DNA of 32,116 nucleotides from Pseudopedobacter saltans. GTDB taxonomy: Bacteria; Bacteroidota; Bacteroidia; Chitinophagales; Chitinophagaceae. Within the stretch, counting starts at the first letter, position 1; every line of letters starts with the position of its first letter. Under the pieces are notes generated by a model, which was given only the letters and a program-made list of their open reading frames with translations, ran no database searches and had not been told where the DNA came from. Positions 26,428 to 32,116 of this stretch are shown piece after piece. A program made the position numbers and the translations under genes. The stretch lies in contig QFOI01000016.1 of the NCBI GenBank assembly GCA_003241175.1, positions 1 through 32,116 of the forward strand, written 5' to 3'.

Positions 26428-26985
26428 ATGAAAAAGACAAGTTTTGTCTCCCTCTGGAGGAAAACGGTGCTTTGCTTTATTGTAGGTTCATTATTCATGA
26501 CCTCTGTAAAAGCTCAAAGTACAGCACAGAATTACATCAAGGAACATTCACAACTGGCTATGCAGCTTATGCAAAAGACAGGTGTTCCAGCAAGTGTTAT
26601 TTTGGGCGTTGCAATGGTCGAGTCAAGCCTCGGTCGTAGCAAAAGCAGTAAGGTTCTCAACAATCATTTTGGCATTATTGGGAAAAACAGTCAAGCTGGT
26701 TCAGGCTACAAATCCCAGTATCGAGAATTTGATGATGTGGAATCTTCCTACGAAAATTTTGTTCACATTGTCACATCCAAATCTTTTTATGAAAAATTAA
26801 AAGGTTCTTTGGACTTTAGCAAGTGGCTAAACGGACTAAACAAGGCAGGGTATTGTGCAACAGACCAGCATGTTTGGAAAAGAGACATTACATACTTTAT
26901 CAATAAGTATGCGCTGAATCGTTATGACAAACTAGCCGGCTGGCAAAAATACCAAGTGAATTTGCTAGATCTTCTTAATCGGTAG
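26428..26985 (+). CDS. Secreted glucosaminidase-domain peptidoglycan hydrolase
   Basis: 185 residues. The signal peptide covers 1-30 (ending VKAQ) after a Lys-rich start. The rest is a single glucosaminidase (PF01832-type) domain: an early helix AMQLMQKTGVPASVILGVAMVES with the catalytic-type Glu65 in VESSLGRS, then NNHFGIIG, the YREFDDVESSYENFV strand-helix, and the terminal WKRDITYFINKYALNRYD segment. Enzymes of this fold cut the N-acetylglucosamine bond of peptidoglycan. No LysM or other wall-binding domain is present, so it is a minimal enzyme. It is preceded by a 280-nt hairpin-rich stretch that may regulate it, and is followed by a strong terminator. An overlapping frame (26373-26639) has no family features. 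Confidence 0.92.
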   Translation: MKKTSFVSLWRKTVLCFIVGSLFMTSVKAQSTAQNYIKEHSQLAMQLMQKTGVPASVILGVAMVESSLGRSKSSKVLNNHFGIIGKNSQAGSGYKSQYREFDDVESSYENFVHIVTSKSFYEKLKGSLDFSKWLNGLNKAGYCATDQHVWKRDITYFINKYALNRYDKLAGWQKYQVNLLDLLNR

Positions 26986-27009
26986 TCACAATTGCGTGAA
27001 CAATCTTAC

Positions 27010-27044
27010 CCCATACTGAAAAATTTCAGTATGGGATTTTTTTT
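27010..27044 (+). terminator. Intrinsic terminator of the glucosaminidase gene
   Basis: Perfect 12-bp inverted repeat, CCCATACTGAAA at 27010-27021 and TTTCAGTATGGG at 27024-27035, followed by A and eight T residues (27037-27044). It stands 25 bp after the stop codon. Confidence 0.95.
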
Positions 27045-27129
27045 GTCCAATATGTTAATTCACTGACCATCAAATGACGGAAAATTAGAACCACCCATTC
27101 TTAAATAAGGAATTGTGCTATCTATTTAG

Positions 27130-27137
27130 GATATTTG
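27130..27137 (+). promoter_or_regulatory. Candidate -7 box for ndh
   Basis: GATATTTG, one mismatch from TAnnTTTG, lies 17 bp before the ATG at 27155 and would give a very short leader. The nearest upstream TTG (27113-27115) is 14 nt away, shorter than usual. Confidence 0.35.
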
Positions 27138-27154
27138 CGTCCAAATTAATCGTT

Positions 27155-28492
27155 ATGGCGTTATATTCAGGAGTTTCTCTCAACATTCCAGATACGTCTA
27201 AACCTCGGGTCGTTATTATAGGAGGAGGATTCGGAGGCTTATATGCAGCACACAAAATAGATACAAAAAAATTTCAGGTTGTATTGTTTGACAAACGCAA
27301 CTACCATACATTTCAACCCCTGCTGTACCAAGTCGCGACAGCCGGGTTACAAGGCGACGCCATTGCAGGCCCTTTGCGAACCACATTAAAACGAAAAAAA
27401 GATTTTCACTTCCGATTATTAAGAGTACTATCCATAGATCCCGAAAGAAATGTTGTAGCCACTAGTATTGGGCATCTTAAATATGACTATCTAATCGTGG
27501 CTAATGGTTGCAGATCCAATTTTTACGGTAACAAACTCATGGAAACCTATGCGTTTCCCATGAAATCCATTCCTGATGCACTGAACTTAAGAAGTCAGCT
27601 GATGCAGACTTTTGAATCTGCCAGTATGATCAATGATCCAGATCGTCTTCAGAAACTTCTCAGTATCGTTATTGTTGGTGGAGGTCCGACAGGAGTGGAA
27701 ACTGCCGGTGCATTGGCAGAATTGAGAAAGCACGTCTTACCAAAGGACTATCCTGGTATTGACTTTTCCAAAATGCAAATATATCTTGTCCAAAGTGGTG
27801 ACAACTTACTCGCAGGTATGTCACAAAAAGCAATGAGCACTGCGTTCAAAAATCTGGACAATATGGGTATCAATATTATCCTTAATGCCAAAGTGACCAA
27901 TTACGACGGTGCTGTTGCAGAATTGAGTAATGGTCAGAAAATAGACACATTCACATTGATATGGTCTGCGGGTGTGATGGGTGATGTTATAGAAGGCCTT
28001 AAGCCTGAATGGGTGGAAAGGAACAAGCTACTTGTCGATGGCCATTGCAAAGTTATCGGCAGTAATAATATTTATGCCATCGGAGATATTTCCTGCCAAA
28101 AGTCCGAAAAATATCCTCAAGGTCTCCCTGGTGTGGCACAACCCGCCATGCAAATGGGGAAATATGTAGCCAAAAATCTTTGGAAGACTCATACCGGGGT
28201 AAAAGTTAATGCATTTAGATATTTCGACAAAGGGTCATTGGCAACCATTGGACGCGGAAAAGCAGTATGCCAACTTCCGAACAATAAGACATTTACGGGA
28301 TGGATAGCTTGGGCAGTCTGGGCATTCATTCACATTGCGTTTTTGATTAACTTCAAGAATAGGATTAAAGTCTTCTTCAGTTGGATGTGGGATTATTTTT
28401 CCTATGATTCTGGCAATAGATTGATTATCAGACCTTATATTAGAGCCAACGATGAAGTGGCCAAACGAATAGTGGAGGAAAACGAATATTAA
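27155..28492 (+). CDS. ndh: Type II NADH:quinone oxidoreductase (NDH-2)
   Basis: 445 residues from the ATG at 27155; the in-frame TTG at 27113 lies upstream of the likely promoter box and is not used. Single-subunit flavoprotein passing electrons from NADH to quinone without proton pumping. FAD-binding motif VVIIGGGFGGLYAA with the glycines at 23-28; the partner motif FDKRNYHTFQPLLYQVATAGL; NAD-binding motif IVIVGGGPTGVETAGALAEL (Gly175-Gly180); and the second FAD motif YAIGDISC. A hydrophobic/amphipathic C-terminal segment (about 384-403, AWAVWAFIHIAFLINF) anchors it to the inner face of the membrane, as is usual for NDH-2. The stop overlaps the stop of the convergent lipoprotein gene by four bases. 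Confidence 0.95.
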   Translation: MALYSGVSLNIPDTSKPRVVIIGGGFGGLYAAHKIDTKKFQVVLFDKRNYHTFQPLLYQVATAGLQGDAIAGPLRTTLKRKKDFHFRLLRVLSIDPERNVVATSIGHLKYDYLIVANGCRSNFYGNKLMETYAFPMKSIPDALNLRSQLMQTFESASMINDPDRLQKLLSIVIVGGGPTGVETAGALAELRKHVLPKDYPGIDFSKMQIYLVQSGDNLLAGMSQKAMSTAFKNLDNMGINIILNAKVTNYDGAVAELSNGQKIDTFTLIWSAGVMGDVIEGLKPEWVERNKLLVDGHCKVIGSNNIYAIGDISCQKSEKYPQGLPGVAQPAMQMGKYVAKNLWKTHTGVKVNAFRYFDKGSLATIGRGKAVCQLPNNKTFTGWIAWAVWAFIHIAFLINFKNRIKVFFSWMWDYFSYDSGNRLIIRPYIRANDEVAKRIVEENEY

Positions 28493-29385
28493 TCTTCGTT
28501 TTCCTCTTGACTCACACTTGAGGCGCTCCTGTTGATATAAGGAAATACCTTCAGGTTTGGTGCGCTCTTAGCGGTTCCGTCATTTGCAATATATAGATCT
28601 CCATTATTGTCAAATGCCATTCCTTGAGGTTTGCTAAAGACGGTGGAGTCTAATGGATAGGCTCTGGATGGATGCCAGTTGTTGTCGAGTACAAACAATA
28701 TCTTTTCATTGTCGGAAATAATGTACCACTCTTTTGTTTTAGGATTTTGTGCAATGGCAGTAGGATGAAAACCTTTTATTCTTTCCTTCTTAAGCTTTTT
28801 TTCAATAGTACTCCAATAAATAACAAATGAGTTAGACTTATGTGGGACGCCCTGTTCGTCTATATTGAAAGTATAACAACGCGTCAGTCTGCTATCACTA
28901 CTTTTCGTCTTGTTGATGACCACTAGCTTTCTGGAAGAATCAGCGTAATACATAGCTTCGTAGGTGCCCTTAGGAAAAAAATCCGCGTAAGTCCAAAAAG
29001 TATCCAATTTAGCTTTGCCCATGCTTTTCATTGGAAAAGAGTAGATGGTTCCAGTATTTTTAAGCACATATATACTACTATCCATTATCGCTAGATCCTC
29101 AAATGGACCAGTCATGTCGAATGAAGATTTCACTACATTGTGCAAGGAAGGATAATAACAATAGACGCTCCCCTGATTTTCGTCAATAGCATATATCATG
29201 GAAGCATTTCCTTTAAAAAATGTAATACCCGAAATGTTTTTAAGTTCGGATGGAATGGTTACTGAAGAAGGTGCACTAAGATCATATTGAGGAGGTGATG
29301 GCATTTTTTTGGATTGACAGGCATTCAAAAAGAAAATGCCGACAACGATAAAAAAAAATATTTTGAAGAGAGAAAAGGTTCTCAT
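28489..29385 (-). CDS. Lipoprotein with SdiA-regulated-like beta-propeller
   Basis: 298 residues. Lipobox LNAC with Cys23 after a hydrophobic signal. The mature protein resembles the SdiA-regulated family (PF06977) of beta-propellers: LKNISGITFF, YAIDENQGSVYCY, GPFEDLAIMDSSIYVLKNTGTIY, FHPTAIAQNPKTKEWYIISDNEKILFVLD and KPQGMAFDNNGDLYIANDG, repeats that alternate strands around the propeller. The biochemical role of this family is not settled; esterase or phosphodiesterase-like roles have been suggested for related propellers, but no catalytic site can be named here. It probably sits in the outer membrane or periplasm. It is a single-gene unit, convergent with ndh and divergent from the MutS2-like gene. 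Confidence 0.82.
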   Translation of the reverse strand: MRTFSLFKIFFFIVVGIFFLNACQSKKMPSPPQYDLSAPSSVTIPSELKNISGITFFKGNASMIYAIDENQGSVYCYYPSLHNVVKSSFDMTGPFEDLAIMDSSIYVLKNTGTIYSFPMKSMGKAKLDTFWTYADFFPKGTYEAMYYADSSRKLVVINKTKSSDSRLTRCYTFNIDEQGVPHKSNSFVIYWSTIEKKLKKERIKGFHPTAIAQNPKTKEWYIISDNEKILFVLDNNWHPSRAYPLDSTVFSKPQGMAFDNNGDLYIANDGTAKSAPNLKVFPYINRSASSVSQEENED

Positions 29386-29465
29386 TAAACTTTTGAATTA
29401 GAATAGACAATGTGAAATGCATACTACATAAAAGATACCAAAACTGTATATTTTTCGATTTGTCT

Positions 29466-29473
29466 TAAATTTG
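29466..29473 (+). promoter_or_regulatory. Candidate -7 box for the MutS2-like gene
   Basis: TAAATTTG matches TAnnTTTG exactly and ends 11 bp before the ATG at 29485. A transcript from it would have a leader of only a few nucleotides. No clear TTG element is seen at the expected spacing. Confidence 0.45.
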
Positions 29474-29484
29474 TTTTCGTAAAT

Positions 29485-31590
29485 ATGAAATTATATCCTG
29501 AATCAGCTGAAACACAGCTGGAATTTGATAAAGTAAAAACACTTCTAGGCAACTATTGCCAAAGTGAATACGCCAAGGAAAAGGCGCAGCATCTTCGCAT
29601 ACATACTAAAAAAGATTTTGTAGAACTTGAATTAGGACAGACAAACGAGTTCAAAAACATAATTGAACAACAGCAATATTTTCCCAACGATTTCACGCCA
29701 ACTATTGCAAAAGAAATCAAACTATTGGGGATTCCTGGCAGTCTACTGACAGAAGATCAGTTCATGCTGATTAAACGGCTGGCATTGAGTTTGGAAAAGA
29801 TATTTCATTGGTTCGACAACGAAAGAAGAATAGGCTTTCCTGGACTTTCTTATGTAATCAAAGATTCCTATTACGAAAAAAATATCGTCGGACTTATCAA
29901 TGATACCATTGACGAGTTTGGACATGTGCATGACAATGCCACTCCTGAACTAGAAAAAATACGTACCAGCCTTTCGCAAAAAAGAAACGCTTTGCGTAGG
30001 CTTTTCATGCGCGCCGTTGCCAAATTGCAAAAAGCTGGCTATACGGCAGATATTGAGGAGAGTTTTAGCAATGGCAGAAGAGTTGTGGCGGTTTTCGCCG
30101 AATACAAACGCATGGTAAAAGGGATTTTGCATGGAGAAAGCGACAGTAGAAAAACGACCTATATTGAACCAGAAGAAACCATAGAGCTCAACAATGAGGT
30201 TTTCGATCTGGAAATGGAAGAAAAAAAAGAGGTTTCAAGAATCCTCCGAAACTTGACTTCACAACTGTCCATCTATGCGCCACTACTCAAATCCTACCAC
30301 AATTTCTTAGGACTATACGACTTCATCGAGGCAAAAGCTAAGTTAGCGATTGACATGAACGGAGCATTACCTCTTGTCGTGGACAAAGCGACAGTAGATC
30401 TTAAAAATGCATATCATCCCCTACTCTATCTTTACAATAAAAAGTCAGGCAAAAATACAATCCCGTTAACTGTTTCGCTTAATGACGACAACAGAATACT
30501 GATTATCAGTGGTCCAAATGCTGGAGGAAAAACGGTCACGATGAAGACTATCGGATTAAGTCAACTCATGTTACAGAGTGGCCTTTTGGTTCCGATGTCT
30601 CCAGACTCTCACATGGGGATTTTCAAGCAGCTTTTTATTCAGATTGGCGACACGCAAAGTTTGGAATTTGAGTTGAGTACTTACTCTTCTCATCTGACCA
30701 ATATGAAATATTTCATTGAGAATGCCAACGGTAAAACTTTGTTTTTCATTGATGAGTTGGGAAGCGGTAGTGATCCTAATCTTGGTGGTGCATTTGCCGA
30801 AGTTATATTGGAAGAATTAGCAAAAAGGCATTCTATTGGTTTGGTTACGACACATTACCTCAACCTAAAAGTGATGGCCAACCATACCAAAGGTATATTG
30901 AATGGAGCAATGGCCTTTGACGAAGTTCATTTGCAACCTTTGTACAAATTAACAATAGGAAAACCGGGTAGTTCCTACACATTTTCCATAGCCGAACGCA
31001 TTGGTTTACCTCAGAATCTGATTAACCGTGCGCGAAAATTGGTGGACGATGACCATTTTCGTTTAGATAAATTACTTAATACGACAGAGCAAGGATTACA
31101 ACAACTAGACAAGGAAAAGAAAGAACTCCACAAACTCATTCGTGAAAATGAACATCTTAAAAAGGAAATGGATCAAGTCCTAAACAGGGAAAAACATTCT
31201 CAGAAAGTGGAACTATTGAAACAACAAAACCAGATTACAGAAGATCGCATAGTTTACTTACGTGATACAGAACGTAAATTGAAACAGATGGTCATTGATT
31301 GGCGCAAAACAGATGACAAGGAGGAAGTGGTCAATAGCATTTACAAACTACTATTTCCCAAAAACGAAAAAGTCCTTTCCAATAAACTATCCAAAAAAAT
31401 ACGAGAAAAATACGAAGAAGTCACCGAATTGGTGAGTGTGGGCTCTAAAGTCATATTGCGAAAAAGTCATCAAGTCGGAGAAGTGCAAGACATCAGAGGT
31501 AAAAGAGCTATCGTTAAAATTGGCATCATCCCAATGAACGTTGACATTGCTGATCTCAGAGTAGTAAAAGAAAAAGAACTGGAAAGCTAA
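29485..31590 (+). CDS. MutS2-like ATPase lacking the Smr domain
   Basis: 701-residue MutS2-family protein. The N-terminal half (about 1-300) is the helical lever/core with the ESFSNGRRVVAVF and KGILHGESDSRKTTYIEPEE stretch typical of MutS2. The ABC-type ATPase domain (about 320-530) has Walker A GPNAGGKT (343-350), the signature SLEFELSTYSSHL, Walker B TLFFIDELGSGSDP (Asp423, Glu424) and TTHY. A coiled coil follows (about 530-640), then a small KOW-like beta segment (VGSKVILRKSHQVGEVQDI) and the stop. MutS2 proteins usually add a C-terminal Smr nuclease domain (roughly 80 residues with an HGxGxG motif), which is absent here. MutS2 suppresses recombination and rescues collided ribosomes in characterised species; which role applies without Smr is open. 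pncA follows after 24 bp. Confidence 0.92.
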   Translation: MKLYPESAETQLEFDKVKTLLGNYCQSEYAKEKAQHLRIHTKKDFVELELGQTNEFKNIIEQQQYFPNDFTPTIAKEIKLLGIPGSLLTEDQFMLIKRLALSLEKIFHWFDNERRIGFPGLSYVIKDSYYEKNIVGLINDTIDEFGHVHDNATPELEKIRTSLSQKRNALRRLFMRAVAKLQKAGYTADIEESFSNGRRVVAVFAEYKRMVKGILHGESDSRKTTYIEPEETIELNNEVFDLEMEEKKEVSRILRNLTSQLSIYAPLLKSYHNFLGLYDFIEAKAKLAIDMNGALPLVVDKATVDLKNAYHPLLYLYNKKSGKNTIPLTVSLNDDNRILIISGPNAGGKTVTMKTIGLSQLMLQSGLLVPMSPDSHMGIFKQLFIQIGDTQSLEFELSTYSSHLTNMKYFIENANGKTLFFIDELGSGSDPNLGGAFAEVILEELAKRHSIGLVTTHYLNLKVMANHTKGILNGAMAFDEVHLQPLYKLTIGKPGSSYTFSIAERIGLPQNLINRARKLVDDDHFRLDKLLNTTEQGLQQLDKEKKELHKLIRENEHLKKEMDQVLNREKHSQKVELLKQQNQITEDRIVYLRDTERKLKQMVIDWRKTDDKEEVVNSIYKLLFPKNEKVLSNKLSKKIREKYEEVTELVSVGSKVILRKSHQVGEVQDIRGKRAIVKIGIIPMNVDIADLRVVKEKELES

Positions 31591-31614
31591 AAGACATCAT
31601 TAATTTACGATCTC

Positions 31615-32116
31615 ATGAAGGCATTATTAATCACCGATATACAAAATGACTTTCTCCCTGGAGGATCATTGGCGGTAAAGGAAGGCGATCTAATCGTACC
31701 AACTATCAATGATTTGGCTTCCCAATACGAACTAGTTGTCGCTACACAAGATTGGCATCCTATTGACCACAAAAGCTTTGTATCACAACACATAGGAAAA
31801 AAAGTTTTTGACACTATAGATCTTAACGGTTTACCACAAACACTTTGGCCAGAACATTGTGTGCAAGACAGTTGGGGAGCACAATTCCCAGCAAGTTTAA
31901 GTTTAAAACCAATTGCGGTTATTTTTCACAAAGGGATGAATGCCTCCATAGATAGTTATAGTGGATTTTATGACAATGCCAAACTATCCAATACGGGACT
32001 CGACGGATATCTAAAGGCAAAAGGAATTACTGCTGTTGACATTTGTGGACTTGCCGCAGACTATTGTGTTTACTATACCGCTATGGATGCATTGGAATTA
32101 GGATTTCAATCCACTA
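31615..32116 (+). CDS. pncA: Nicotinamidase, 3' end outside window
   Basis: The first 167 residues of a protein usually about 200 long; the window ends one base into the next codon. Converts nicotinamide to nicotinate in NAD salvage. The catalytic triad is visible: Asp8 (LITDIQNDF), Lys106 (FHKGMN) and Cys151 (GLAADYCV). Metal ligands Asp46 and His48 (QDWHP) and His81 (WPEHCV) are present. The start ATG at 31615 is 24 bp after the MutS2-like stop, so the two probably share a transcript. Confidence 0.95.
   Translation, partial: MKALLITDIQNDFLPGGSLAVKEGDLIVPTINDLASQYELVVATQDWHPIDHKSFVSQHIGKKVFDTIDLNGLPQTLWPEHCVQDSWGAQFPASLSLKPIAVIFHKGMNASIDSYSGFYDNAKLSNTGLDGYLKAKGITAVDICGLAADYCVYYTAMDALELGFQST

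Noticed and set aside
26373..26639. 88-residue reading frame overlapping the start of the glucosaminidase gene
   Set aside because: It begins inside a hairpin, has no family features, and most of it runs in another frame of the well-supported glucosaminidase gene.
1..32116. Mobile elements or recent horizontal transfer
   Set aside because: No transposase, integrase, terminal repeats or target duplications were seen, and base composition looks even across the window by eye.

Overview
The window looks like chromosomal DNA of a low-GC member of the Bacteroidota, most like the Chitinophagaceae (inference; no rRNA is present to confirm it). Reasons: a SusC/SusD outer-membrane pair, Bacteroidota-style -7 boxes (TAnnTTTG) before several genes, few Shine-Dalgarno sequences, several lipoproteins, and Bacteroidota-type DnaE, NDH-2 and M16 proteins. 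There are no insertion sequences, phage genes, tRNA/rRNA genes or CRISPR arrays. Most of the window is ordinary core genome.

Layout. (1) 1-12 kb, envelope genes: a large MscS-type channel (5' end outside the window), a giant alpha-2-macroglobulin (A2M) lipoprotein with an intact thioester motif, a TPM-domain membrane protein, and penicillin-binding protein 1C. A2M and PBP1C are known partners in other bacteria. Here they are on the same strand but separated by the oppositely oriented TPM gene. (2) 12-17 kb: a two-gene SusC-SusD nutrient uptake operon closed by a strong bidirectional terminator, with no enzyme or regulator beside it. (3) 17-21.3 kb: dnaE followed by yqgE, minus strand. (4) 21.5-26 kb: a small secreted protein of unknown function, an NlpC/P60 lipoprotein hydrolase, a conserved small unknown protein, and an M16 zinc protease. 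(5) 26-27 kb: a roughly 280-nt hairpin-dense stretch directly before a secreted glucosaminidase gene, followed by a terminator. (6) 27-32 kb: NDH-2, an SdiA-regulated-like propeller lipoprotein, a MutS2-like ATPase lacking the Smr nuclease domain, and nicotinamidase (3' end outside the window).

Most notable observations: the unexplained structured RNA or leader at about 26107-26386, which has a promoter-like box just upstream and a terminator-like hairpin near its end; and an apparent in-frame loss of about 11 residues between two conserved motifs of the glycosyltransferase domain of PBP1C, with the transpeptidase motifs intact. Cell-wall functions recur (PBP1C, A2M, NlpC/P60, glucosaminidase), but they lie in separate transcription units and I do not see one integrated new system.
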